Below, one piece after another: positions 17,542 through 25,374 of a stretch of DNA of 37,772 nt. The notes under the pieces were generated by a model. That model was not told the origin of the DNA and searched no databases. It saw only the letters and a program-made list of their open reading frames with translations. The DNA comes from Gammaproteobacteria bacterium. Its GTDB lineage: Bacteria; Pseudomonadota; Gammaproteobacteria; Pseudomonadales; Halieaceae. The translations under genes were made by a program, and so were the position numbers. Where the stretch lies: NCBI GenBank assembly GCA_030427485.1, contig JAUICG010000045.1, forward strand, positions 1 to 37,772. Direction: 5' to 3'. Numbering within the stretch: position 1 is the stretch's first letter; every line of letters starts with the position of its first letter.

Positions 17542-18317
17542 GCGAGTCGATCCTCGCGGCGAACCCGGCGACCCGCGAGGGGCGGCCCTGGTACCGGAAC
17601 CGGAAACTGGATCAGTACATCTGCTTCTGGTCCGTCCCCTTTTTCTATAACCTGTTCGGCCTGGTGTTCGTGCCGCTGAGCTGGATGATGCCGCCGCGCT
17701 CGCCGACCAGCGACATCGCGGACGTCATCGCCTTCATGCAATCGCCCAACCTGCTGATCGCCTGCACGATTCTCACGCTGGCCATCGGGCTGTCTGCCGT
17801 CGGGAACGCCTGCTACATGGTACAGATGCGGCGCATGTCAGTGAGCCCGGTGTTCCTGTTTGCTTTCATGGCCGGCGCGATCGTCGGCGCGGTCGTCGGT
17901 GCACTGTTCCCGATGTTCTGCTTCGGGCTCGGCGCGTTCCGCTCCGGCTACGATCCCGAAATCCTGCAGATGATGTACGACTTCGGGTACCTCTCGTTCA
18001 TCGGCTCGCTGGGCTGTTTCGTACTGAACTGGGGGATGCTGGGGCTCGCGATCCTGCTGGACAAAAACAACATCCTGCCGAAGTGGCTGGGCTATTACGT
18101 GATCTGGCAGTTGATGACAGAGTTCTTCGTCGCCACGGTGTGGATCGCGCATGACGGGCCCTTCGCGTGGGACGGGCTGCTGGCGTTCTGGTTCAACATG
18201 GTGATTTACGTGCCGTGGCAGATCATCGTCTACGTGTGCATTTTCCGCGCTATCCGGAACCAGCCCGAAAACGAACTGCGCAACGCCCGGTTCAAACCCG
18301 GCGCGACGTACGCCTGA
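17538..18317 (+). CDS. Second multi-helix membrane protein, probable paralogue of the preceding one
   Basis: 259 residues, starting at GTG 17538, which overlaps the previous stop (GTGA). The same frame is open further upstream, but that part is an out-of-frame reading of the previous gene. It has about six or seven transmembrane segments (FYNLFGLVFVPLSWMM, LLIACTILTLAIGLSAVG, FLFAFMAGAIVGAVVGALF, LGYYVIWQLMTEFFVATVW and others). The motif after helix 1, PPRSPTSDIADVIAFMQSP, parallels that of the upstream protein, and both have an AWDG motif near the C-terminus (GPLAWDG and GPFAWDG). Family not recognised. Likely forms a heteromeric membrane complex with its neighbour and perhaps with the oxidase-like subunits just downstream (19-bp gap). 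Confidence 0.75.
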   Translation: MSESILAANPATREGRPWYRNRKLDQYICFWSVPFFYNLFGLVFVPLSWMMPPRSPTSDIADVIAFMQSPNLLIACTILTLAIGLSAVGNACYMVQMRRMSVSPVFLFAFMAGAIVGAVVGALFPMFCFGLGAFRSGYDPEILQMMYDFGYLSFIGSLGCFVLNWGMLGLAILLDKNNILPKWLGYYVIWQLMTEFFVATVWIAHDGPFAWDGLLAFWFNMVIYVPWQIIVYVCIFRAIRNQPENELRNARFKPGATYA

Positions 18318-18336
18318 CGCGGAGCCGGGACAATTC

Positions 18337-18945
18337 ATGGCGATAACGACCGCAGACGCAGAACCACTTCCCGATACGAACGGGAACACCACTGCACCCG
18401 GCCTCGTGCCCGGGGAAGCCAGCATGTGGTTCTTCATCCTCGGCGACCTGCTGATCTTCGGCGTCTATTTCGTCTGCTACATGGTATACCGGGGCGAGCA
18501 CGCCGGGTTGTTCCTGCAAAGCCAGCGTCACCTCGACCAGGGCATCGGCATGAGCAACACAGTGGTGCTGCTCACCAGTTCGCTGTTTGTCGCGCTGGGA
18601 ACGGAAGCGGCGCGCGCCGGGAAGGCAGCGCGCGCCACACGCCTGGTCGGCATCGCCTTCGCATGCGGCGCAGTCTTCCCGATTCTGAAGCTGGTCGAAT
18701 GGCTGCCCAAGCTCGGCGCCGGCATCACACCGGGCGAAAACCTGTTCTTCATGTTCTATTACCTGATGACCGGCCTGCACCTGGTGCATGTGCTGCTGGG
18801 GCTGGTAATCCTCGGCTTCGTGCTGCGCAGCCTGCGCAGCGCGAGCACCCCGAACATGAAGTTTATCGAAACCGGCGGGATCTACTGGCACATGGTCGAT
18901 CTCTTGTGGCTCCTGCTGTTTGCGCTGTTCTACCTGATCCGGTAA
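18337..18945 (+). CDS. Haem-copper oxidase subunit III family protein (CoxC/NorE-like)
   Basis: 202 residues with five transmembrane helices. The pattern ASMWFFILGDLLIFGVYF at the start, the GMSNTVVLLTSSLFVALG helix, the conserved Glu in ILKLVEWLP, the LVHVLLGLV helix with MTGLHLVH, and YWHMVDLLWLLLFALFYL at the end are diagnostic of the subunit III/NorE family. In oxidases this subunit stabilises the catalytic core and in nitric-oxide reductase clusters NorE is accessory. Here there is no subunit I, II or NorBC gene in view, so it is an orphan. It sits 3 bp before the subunit-IV-like gene and after two unknown membrane proteins, suggesting a different assembly. It could act with a core enzyme encoded elsewhere. 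Confidence 0.88.
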   Translation: MAITTADAEPLPDTNGNTTAPGLVPGEASMWFFILGDLLIFGVYFVCYMVYRGEHAGLFLQSQRHLDQGIGMSNTVVLLTSSLFVALGTEAARAGKAARATRLVGIAFACGAVFPILKLVEWLPKLGAGITPGENLFFMFYYLMTGLHLVHVLLGLVILGFVLRSLRSASTPNMKFIETGGIYWHMVDLLWLLLFALFYLIR

Positions 18946-18948
18946 CTG

Positions 18949-19227
18949 ATGAACGCTTACCTGCGCAATCCATTGACCTACGTCTGGGCCCTGCTCACCG
19001 TGGTGACGGTCATCTCATGGTGGATCAGTCAGGGCGCCGATGGCGGTTTTCAGACCAACCGGATGGTTACGCTGGGCGTATTGATGATCGCGGCTCTGAA
19101 AGTGCACCTCGTCATGCGCTATTTCATGGAGGTTCGCCGCGCCCCGACCTGGCTGAAGCGCACCACCTTCGGCTGGCTGATGCTGCTGTTTTGCCTCCTG
19201 TGCGGGTTCGGTCTCGCCTACGCGTGA
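18949..19227 (+). CDS. Cytochrome c oxidase subunit IV family small membrane protein (NorF/CoxD-like)
   Basis: 92 residues with three hydrophobic helices (LTYVWALLTVVTVISWWIS, VTLGVLMIAALKVHLVMRYF, WLMLLFCLLCGFGLAYA). KVHLVMRYFMEVRRAP between helices 2 and 3 matches the prokaryotic subunit IV family, in which a conserved K-x-x-x-V-x-x-x-F-M-E/H pattern is seen. The gene follows the subunit III gene after 3 bp and its ATG is probably coupled to that stop. Members usually assist assembly of terminal oxidases or NO reductases. Without a core subunit nearby its partner is unclear. Last of the four small membrane proteins before the TonB-dependent receptor gene (54 bp on). Confidence 0.82.
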   Translation: MNAYLRNPLTYVWALLTVVTVISWWISQGADGGFQTNRMVTLGVLMIAALKVHLVMRYFMEVRRAPTWLKRTTFGWLMLLFCLLCGFGLAYA

Positions 19228-19281
19228 CACAGCCACGGGAAAATGCCCGTTCACTACAATACAGTATCAGGGGGCCCTCAC

Positions 19282-21639
19282 ATGATGCCAAAGCGAGTAC
19301 CGCTGCTGATCCTGCTGGCGCTGGCTACCCCCTCGGGCGTGGCGGCGCAAACGGCCGGCGTCACCGCGCTGGAGGAGGTGGTTGTCACCGCGCGGCGCAA
19401 GGCGGAAAACCTGCAGGACGTGCCGTTGTCGGTCAGTGCGTTCTCCGCGGCGGACCTCTCGCGCGAGTCCATCACCAGCGCACAGGACCTGATGGGCAAG
19501 GTCGCCTCCTTCGTGATCGGCCCCAACGCGACGATGCGCAACGCGGAAGTGCCGAACATCCGCGGTCAGGGCGCGACCTTCGGCGCCAGTTCCGGCGTGG
19601 TGATGTACTGGGCTGAAGTGCCACTGCCGGCCGACTCGTTTACCAACAACCAGGGCGGCCCCGGTATGTTCTTCGACCTGCAGAGCGTGCAGATCCTCAA
19701 GGGGCCGCAGGGAACGCTGTTCGGCCGCAACACCACCGGCGGGGCACTCCTGCTGGACCCGGTTAAACCCCAGGACACGTTCGGCGCCCGGGTTCAGGGC
19801 GATGTCGGCAACCATAACAGCAGCGGCCTGGAAGGCGCGCTCAACCTGCCCCTGATCAGCGATCGCCTGCTGCTGCGCGTCGGCGGGCAGGATATCCAGC
19901 GGGACGGGTTCACCACGGATGTGATTACCGGTGAGGATTACGACGACAGGGATTACTGGACGGGGCGGCTGGGCCTGACCTGGCGGATAACCGACAGGAT
20001 CGAGAATACGCTCCTCGCCTACCGCAGCAAGCGGCGGGAAAACGGCACCGGCAACGTCATCGACGCGATGAATTCCGAACAGATCGCAGCCTTCCTCTCC
20101 GCGTACACCGGAATCCCGCTCGATCCCGGAAAGCCCGCCAATGACCAGTTCGGCTGCACGTTCTTCAACAGCCAGGCGCCTTCGACCAACTGCGGGCAGG
20201 ATATCGTCGCCGAACAGGATGCACGCGATATCCGCCATGTGCAGTTGAGCGCGGCGCCGAAGGACAAGCTGAATACCGGCGCGATCATCGACCAGTTCTC
20301 CTGGGAGATCAGCGACGCGCTGACACTGCGCAATATCGCCAGTCAGAGCCGCTACAAACGCAAGTTCAACTGGGACCAGGACGGCAGCCGCGCGGCGATG
20401 AATGACCAGATTGCGGCTTCGGCCTACTCGTCCGACACCGAGAGTACCACGGACGAGTTGCAACTGCTGGGCGAGCACGAGGAACTGGGCGTCAGCTACG
20501 TCCTCGGCGCGTACTACCAGAAAGTCAAGCCCGCCAGCGACCTGGTGAACCAGAGCAGGGTTCTGTTCGCGACCACCACGCAAACCAGTTCGATCAGCAC
20601 GCGCTCGCGCGCCGCCTATGCACAGGCCACCTGGGAGCTGGGTGCGCTGGACAACCGGCTGGACGGCTGGAGCGTCACCGGGGGCATTCGCGAGACCAGG
20701 GATGAAATGTGGGGCAATTCCGAATTCGTGACACCGGTTTTCACCAACGTCGTGGATGAGGATATCAACCAGAACGCGACGACGTGGCTGGGCAGTGTCA
20801 GCTACCAGACAGACAGGGCAATGGCATACGCGAAAGTCGCGCGAGGGTACAAGTCCGGCGGCTTCACCGGGCTCGCGCCCAACCCGGCCAACACCGTTTT
20901 TGAGCCGGAGTACGTCACCAACTACGAGGTGGGCGTCAAGTCGGATATCGAGGTCGCGGATCGGCCGCTGCGTCTGAATGCGGCGCTCTACTACAGCGAC
21001 TACAAGGACATGCAGCGCACCTCGTCGGAGAGCTACGAGGGGGCGTTCGGCGCAACGACGTTCAACGCCGGAAAAGCGGAAATCCGCGGTTTCGAACTGG
21101 ACGTCACCGCACTGCTCACCGATCGCCTGCGGCTCTGGGGCAACTACAGCTACACCAGGGGCAAATTCAAGGAGTTCGTGGTTCCGCGCAGTTCGATGAC
21201 ACCGCAACTCGATTGCACCGGCAACTATATCCAGGATGGGGCGCCCGCCGACTATGCCTGCATCCCGTTCACAGATACACCCAAAAACCAGTTCAGCCTG
21301 AGCGGGGCCTACGAACTGCCGCTGCCGGCGAGCGTCGGCACGGTGGATGCGGCACTGACCTACGTCTGGGTCGATGACCGCTTCACCTCACCGATCACAG
21401 TTCCGAGCGCGGAGCCCGGCGCCTGGCTGGAGTCCTTCAATCTGCTCAACGCCAGCATCACCTGGCAGTCGATCTACGGTTCTCAGTTTGACCTGCAGCT
21501 GTGGGGCAGCAACCTGACCGACAAGGAGTACCGCATCTCCAACAGCAACGTGTGGAACGAGCTCGGCTACAAGAACGCCATCTGGGGCGAGCCGCGTATG
21601 TACGGTGCCAGGCTGACTTACCGCTGGGGAGAGGGCTGA
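19282..21639 (+). CDS. TonB-dependent outer-membrane receptor
   Basis: 785-residue outer-membrane beta-barrel with a plug, for energy-dependent uptake of a large or scarce substrate. A signal peptide is at the start (PKRVPLLILLALATPSGVAAQ). The TonB box region is ALEEVVVTARR. The plug includes DVPLSVSAFSAADL, VPNIRGQGATFGAS and LQSVQILKGPQGTLFGRNTTGG, the last typical of plugs. The barrel follows, with many Tyr/Trp/Phe-ended strands, ending in GARLTYRWGEG. The type with ENLQDVPLSVSAF is common in Sphingomonadales and Halieaceae, where receptors of this kind are linked to uptake of hydrophobic, aromatic or steroid compounds. The substrate is not deducible here. ATG 19282 follows a GGGGG stretch; the frame is open to 19243. 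The preceding oxidase-like operon may be cotranscribed. Confidence 0.92.
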   Translation: MMPKRVPLLILLALATPSGVAAQTAGVTALEEVVVTARRKAENLQDVPLSVSAFSAADLSRESITSAQDLMGKVASFVIGPNATMRNAEVPNIRGQGATFGASSGVVMYWAEVPLPADSFTNNQGGPGMFFDLQSVQILKGPQGTLFGRNTTGGALLLDPVKPQDTFGARVQGDVGNHNSSGLEGALNLPLISDRLLLRVGGQDIQRDGFTTDVITGEDYDDRDYWTGRLGLTWRITDRIENTLLAYRSKRRENGTGNVIDAMNSEQIAAFLSAYTGIPLDPGKPANDQFGCTFFNSQAPSTNCGQDIVAEQDARDIRHVQLSAAPKDKLNTGAIIDQFSWEISDALTLRNIASQSRYKRKFNWDQDGSRAAMNDQIAASAYSSDTESTTDELQLLGEHEELGVSYVLGAYYQKVKPASDLVNQSRVLFATTTQTSSISTRSRAAYAQATWELGALDNRLDGWSVTGGIRETRDEMWGNSEFVTPVFTNVVDEDINQNATTWLGSVSYQTDRAMAYAKVARGYKSGGFTGLAPNPANTVFEPEYVTNYEVGVKSDIEVADRPLRLNAALYYSDYKDMQRTSSESYEGAFGATTFNAGKAEIRGFELDVTALLTDRLRLWGNYSYTRGKFKEFVVPRSSMTPQLDCTGNYIQDGAPADYACIPFTDTPKNQFSLSGAYELPLPASVGTVDAALTYVWVDDRFTSPITVPSAEPGAWLESFNLLNASITWQSIYGSQFDLQLWGSNLTDKEYRISNSNVWNELGYKNAIWGEPRMYGARLTYRWGEG

Positions 21640-21714
21640 TCAGGCACCGACACTTTCCAGCCAATGCATTCCGGTGTATATAGGAACGCGGAAAAAAGCT
21701 GGCAGGAGAATCAG

Positions 21715-22434
21715 GTGACATACTGTTTGGGCATCAAGGTTGATCAGGGCATCGCCATGCTATCGGATTCGCGCACCAGCGCGGGTGTCGACAACATCAG
21801 CACCTACAGCAAGATGTGGAAGTTCGGCGTGCCCGGCGAGCGCCAATTCGTACTGTGCAGTGCCGGCAATCTCGCCACCACGCAAACGGTGATCGCCGCG
21901 CTGGAGCGCGATGCCAGGGAGAACGCGGCCCAGAGCCTGCTCACTGTTCGCGATATGACCGAGGCATCCGAGTACATTGGCCGCGTCAATGTCCAAAGCC
22001 AGCAACAGAATACCGGCGGCGGCGCCCTGTTTGAATCGACTTTCCTGTTGGGGGGTGAAATCGCCGGTTCAGCGTATGGCCTGTATATGATCTACTCCGA
22101 GGGGAATTTTATCGCCAGTTCGGCGCTTGCGCCGTTTCTGCAAATTGGCGAGACCAAGTACGGCAAGCCCATCCTGGACCGGGTCATTGAACAGGATACA
22201 CCGATCGAACGCGCCGCCCTCTGTGGACTGGTATCGATGGAGGCGACGATACGCAGCAATCTGGGCGTCGGGCCGCCGGTGGAAATCTACCTGCTGGACA
22301 AGGGTAAATTGCAACCGGGCCGCTACCTGATTTTCAGCGAGGATGACAACTACCTCAGTTCCCTGCGCCAATCCTGGAACAAGCTGATGCAGGACTCGTT
22401 TGATCAATTGAGCCCGTTGGTGTTCCCGACCTGA
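21715..22434 (+). CDS. Proteasome-type protease, Anbu family
   Basis: 239 residues. Start GTG 21715 is preferred over the upstream ATG 21664 because GGAGA sits at optimal distance and because it gives the family N-terminus Met-Thr-Tyr-Cys-Leu-Gly-Ile-Lys, in which Thr2 becomes the catalytic N-terminal nucleophile after Met removal. Typical signatures follow: GIAMLSDSRTSAGVD, STYSKMWKF and LCSAGNLATTQTVI. Anbu (bacterial proteasome homologue) forms ring-like assemblies in the cytoplasm and its peptidase activity is debated. In many genomes it lies with alpha-E, ATP-grasp and transglutaminase-like genes. Here none of these partners is present, so it is a solitary copy. It is convergent with the SRPBCC gene 20 bp away. 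Confidence 0.9.
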   Translation: MTYCLGIKVDQGIAMLSDSRTSAGVDNISTYSKMWKFGVPGERQFVLCSAGNLATTQTVIAALERDARENAAQSLLTVRDMTEASEYIGRVNVQSQQQNTGGGALFESTFLLGGEIAGSAYGLYMIYSEGNFIASSALAPFLQIGETKYGKPILDRVIEQDTPIERAALCGLVSMEATIRSNLGVGPPVEIYLLDKGKLQPGRYLIFSEDDNYLSSLRQSWNKLMQDSFDQLSPLVFPT

Positions 22435-22454
22435 ATGCGCCCCGGAATGAGTGG

Positions 22455-22916
22455 CTATTTTCCGCGCTCCCGGTACAGCGCTTCTGCCCGTTTTTTCAGC
22501 CCCGCGGCGCAGTCGTTAAAGCCCTTCTCGACGAGTTTGCCCATTTGTTCGAGCATCTGCGCGGCGAACTCGCCACCGAATTGATCAATGCTCACATAGC
22601 GGCAACTGGTTTCATCGATGGGCGTAACCCGTTGCGTGCGGTCGGCGTGCACCGGGTCGCCGGGCTTGTTCTCCATCGACCAGACGATGGTGTGTATGGG
22701 CTCGATCCGGGTGATGTATTCCACCTGTAACTGCGGCCCGTTACCCAGGTCGACCTGCATCTCCAGCGGCGACCCGACCACCGGCTCGCCCTTCATACCG
22801 GGACAGAAAGTATTCCACAGCCCGTAGTTGTCGAAATCCAGAATGACATCCCAGACGATCCGGGCCGGTGCGTTGATGGTGATCTCCTCGCTGGAGACAC
22901 TGTCTTCGGTAATCAC
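22455..22916 (-). CDS. SRPBCC-family protein (START/polyketide cyclase-like fold)
   Basis: About 153 residues of the SRPBCC helix-grip fold, which binds hydrophobic ligands in a deep pocket. Motifs: EEITINAPARIVWDVILDFDNYGLWN, the family signature near the N-terminus, and EYITRIEPIHTIVW in the middle. The start is set at GTG 22916, because GAGGAGGG (complement of 22926-22933) precedes it. An ATG at 22964 would overlap the end of the SDR gene by 23 bp. The family includes polyketide cyclases, lipid-transfer and steroid-binding proteins. The neighbouring SDR (cotranscribed, same strand, 25 bp upstream) suggests a ligand that is also oxidised or reduced. Function not determined. Confidence 0.82.
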   Translation of the reverse strand: MITEDSVSSEEITINAPARIVWDVILDFDNYGLWNTFCPGMKGEPVVGSPLEMQVDLGNGPQLQVEYITRIEPIHTIVWSMENKPGDPVHADRTQRVTPIDETSCRYVSIDQFGGEFAAQMLEQMGKLVEKGFNDCAAGLKKRAEALYRERGK

Positions 22917-22941
22917 TGCCTGACACCCTCCTCTTCTATCA

Positions 22942-23706
22942 CTAATTTCCGAAACTGACTCCACCGTTCACCCGCCACGCCTGACCGTTCACCCACTCCC
23001 CATCGTCCGACAGGAGGAACGCGACTGCGCCGGCAATATCCTGAGGTGCGCCGTGCCGGGTGCTGCGCGCTCCCCGGAGCATCCAGTCTTTCATCGTCTG
23101 GTCCATATTGGCGTCCAACTGCTCGGTGAGCACAAACCCCGGTGACACCACGTTACAGCGAATACCCTGCTGGCCCCATTTCGAGGCGATATGACGACAC
23201 AGCGAATTGATCCCCGCCTTGGACGCAGCATAAGCGGGCCGCTCCGGCTCGCCCGCTATCGCCGCGTCCGAGGATGTCAGCACAATGGCACCCGCGCCCT
23301 TTTCCAGCATCGCAGGCAAGACCGCGCGCAAAAGCTGTACCGTGCCCAACAGGTTCACCCGCATTGTGCGTTCCCACACCGCGCTATCGTTGCTGAGAAT
23401 ATCGCCATCGATCAGGATTGTCTGCAAATCGGCGACGTTGGCGAACAAGCCGTCGAGACGGCCAAAATGAGCATACGCAGACTCAACAAGGTTGTTGATG
23501 CTGGCTTCTTCGGCCTGGTCGTATTCCCAGACCGCAATGTCGCCGCCCGCGGCAGTCAGTTCAGCAGCGAGCGCTTCCGCGCCGGCGATATTGAAATCCC
23601 CGATGCCCACGAGGGCGCCTTCCGCGGACAGGCGTCGCGCGGTGGCCGCGCCAATGCCCGTGGCCCCACCGCAAACCAGTATGGCCTTGCCCTGCAGGTT
23701 TTTCAT
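22942..23706 (-). CDS. Short-chain dehydrogenase/reductase (SDR), classical type
   Basis: 254-residue NAD(P)-dependent oxidoreductase with a Rossmann fold. Cofactor motif GGATGIG (13-19), catalytic residues N118, S145/S146, Y159 and K163 in YAASK. The usual NNAG motif is replaced by ANVAD at 89-93, a mild deviation. The segment after beta-6 (RCNVVSPGFVLTEQLD) and the C-terminal GAVAFLLSDDGEWVNGQ...VNGG are typical of classical SDRs. Asp37 after beta-2 (GIGDFN) favours NAD(H). The ATG at 23706 has GGGGAAAG just upstream. It is the first gene of a two-gene minus-strand unit with the SRPBCC gene and is divergent from the sulfatase gene. The substrate, an alcohol or ketone, is not known. Confidence 0.9.
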   Translation of the reverse strand: MKNLQGKAILVCGGATGIGAATARRLSAEGALVGIGDFNIAGAEALAAELTAAGGDIAVWEYDQAEEASINNLVESAYAHFGRLDGLFANVADLQTILIDGDILSNDSAVWERTMRVNLLGTVQLLRAVLPAMLEKGAGAIVLTSSDAAIAGEPERPAYAASKAGINSLCRHIASKWGQQGIRCNVVSPGFVLTEQLDANMDQTMKDWMLRGARSTRHGAPQDIAGAVAFLLSDDGEWVNGQAWRVNGGVSFGN

Positions 23707-23849
23707 GACTTTCCCCTATCCGGTAACACGCTGCCCCATGGTACACAAATGGGCATTTGAGTCGACCAGACGGATGTGCAAGTATCCATACCGGCAAGCA
23801 AATATACACAACAAGAAATAATCCGAAGCCCTGTGAGAATCAGACCATC

Positions 23850-25325
23850 ATGAAAATCCTCGCTTTTTTTTGGAACAGAGTCACCGCGGCAATCAGTACG
23901 GTGCTGCTGGTGCTGGTGCTCATCGCGCTGTTTTCAGGCTACCGGCTGGCCACGGGCGGCCAGACCGATAACGCGGCACGCCTCGAGAACAAGCGGGACT
24001 ACCTGGCACACATTGCCGGGCGCGAAGTGAGCGGAAAAGCTGCGCCCAATATCGTTTTCATCCTCTACGACGACATGGGTTACGGCGATATCGGCGCTGG
24101 CGCCGAGGGAAGCGCAATGATTGCCACACCCAATATCGATCAGCTCGCCGCTGGCGGGGTGGTACTCACCGACTTCCACTCGCCCTCGCCGGTATGCACC
24201 CCGTCCCGTGCCGGCTATCTCACCGGGCGCCTGGCGCCGCGCGCCGGACTGCCCAACGTGGTGTTTCCCTCCAAAGGCGCGAGAAACCGTATCGTCGGCT
24301 CCCTTATCGCGGGCGATGCCAATGTCCGCCTGCCGTCCGAGGAAATAACGCTGGCGGACCTGTTGCGGTCCGCCGGATACGCCACCGGAATGGTGGGCAA
24401 GTGGCACCTGGGCGATGAGAGCCCGTCCCTGCCCAACGACATGGGCTTTGACACATACTACGGCGCGCTCTACAGCAACGACATGCAGCCCTTTGCACTG
24501 TATGCCAACCGCGAGATTGCGGTGGAAGCCCCGGCCGACCAGCGCTTCCTGACCCAGCGCTATACCGAGGCGGCGACCGCGTTTATCGAGCAGCATGCCG
24601 GGGACCCCTTCTTCCTCTATTTCGCCCACAACTTCCCCCACGACCCGCTGCACGTGCGCGAGGAGCGCAGCGGCACATCCCGGGCCGGACTCTATGGCGA
24701 TGTACTGGAGGAAATCGACGACGGTGTCGGGGCGATTGTCGCCGCACTACAGCGCACCGGCAATCTCGACAACACGCTCATCATCATCACCTCAGACAAC
24801 GGCCCCTGGTATCTCGGCGATGCCGGCAACCAGCGCGGCCGCAAGGGCAACACCTTTGAAGGCGGCATGCGCGTACCGTTTATCGCGCACTGGCCAGACG
24901 CGATCGCACCCGGCCGCATCGAACAGGCGATGGCGATGGGCATCGACCTGCTGCCCACTGTACTGGAGTTGTTACAGCTGCCACCACCAGAGGACCGCCA
25001 GCTGGACGGCCGCAGCATCCTTTCACTGCTGACGCGGGGCGGGCCCTCGCCGCATGACTACCTGTACTACTACGACGGTGAGACGCTGTTCGCGGTGCGC
25101 GACCAGCGCTTCAAGTATCGCGCCCCGGCCGGGGTGTTCTACGGGACCGACCAGACGCCGGTAGCTTACGCGGCACCGCAGAAGGAATGGCTGTTTGACC
25201 TGGCGGGAGACCCGCGCGAATCCTACGATACCTCGGATCGCAACCCTGAGGCGTTGAAACGTTTGCGCGCGGCCTTCGAGGCCAAGGCACGCGAGATGAC
25301 GGAGAACAAGCGCGGTTGGAAGTAG
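23850..25325 (+). CDS. Formylglycine-dependent sulfatase (arylsulfatase type)
   Basis: 491 residues. Hydrolyses a sulfate ester. An N-terminal hydrophobic segment (about 11-30) either anchors it or is an uncleaved signal, so the enzyme should be periplasmic. Metal ligands DD at 74-75 (FILYDDMGYGDIG). The active-site motif C-T-P-S-R with C116 is followed by AGYLTGR, the full signature needed for Cys-to-formylglycine conversion. Also GKWHLG, a further catalytic-site signature, and SDNGPW in the C-terminal metal site. ATG 23850 is chosen at the start of the hydrophobic segment. An in-frame extension to 23757 is poor. A formylglycine-generating enzyme is not in the window and must be elsewhere. 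Substrate unknown. The local sulfotransferases suggest a sulfated lipid or sterol cycle. Confidence 0.9.
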   Translation: MKILAFFWNRVTAAISTVLLVLVLIALFSGYRLATGGQTDNAARLENKRDYLAHIAGREVSGKAAPNIVFILYDDMGYGDIGAGAEGSAMIATPNIDQLAAGGVVLTDFHSPSPVCTPSRAGYLTGRLAPRAGLPNVVFPSKGARNRIVGSLIAGDANVRLPSEEITLADLLRSAGYATGMVGKWHLGDESPSLPNDMGFDTYYGALYSNDMQPFALYANREIAVEAPADQRFLTQRYTEAATAFIEQHAGDPFFLYFAHNFPHDPLHVREERSGTSRAGLYGDVLEEIDDGVGAIVAALQRTGNLDNTLIIITSDNGPWYLGDAGNQRGRKGNTFEGGMRVPFIAHWPDAIAPGRIEQAMAMGIDLLPTVLELLQLPPPEDRQLDGRSILSLLTRGGPSPHDYLYYYDGETLFAVRDQRFKYRAPAGVFYGTDQTPVAYAAPQKEWLFDLAGDPRESYDTSDRNPEALKRLRAAFEAKAREMTENKRGWK

Positions 25326-25374
25326 GCGACGTCGTATTGCATGCCATGCTTCACGTGTGTGGTTTCCTGTCTGT

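Noticed and set aside
18426..19616. 396-codon plus-strand open frame across the oxidase-like genes
   Set aside because: It is Arg/Pro/His-rich frame-shifted reading of the subunit III, IV and receptor genes.
19267..21207. 646-codon minus-strand open frame
   Set aside because: It is a shadow antisense to the TonB-dependent receptor gene, without domain or ribosome binding site.
23732..23754. Imperfect inverted repeat TGCCCCAT...ATGGGCA in the SDR/sulfatase divergent gap
   Set aside because: The arms need a bulge and no promoter elements are close enough to make a regulatory claim.
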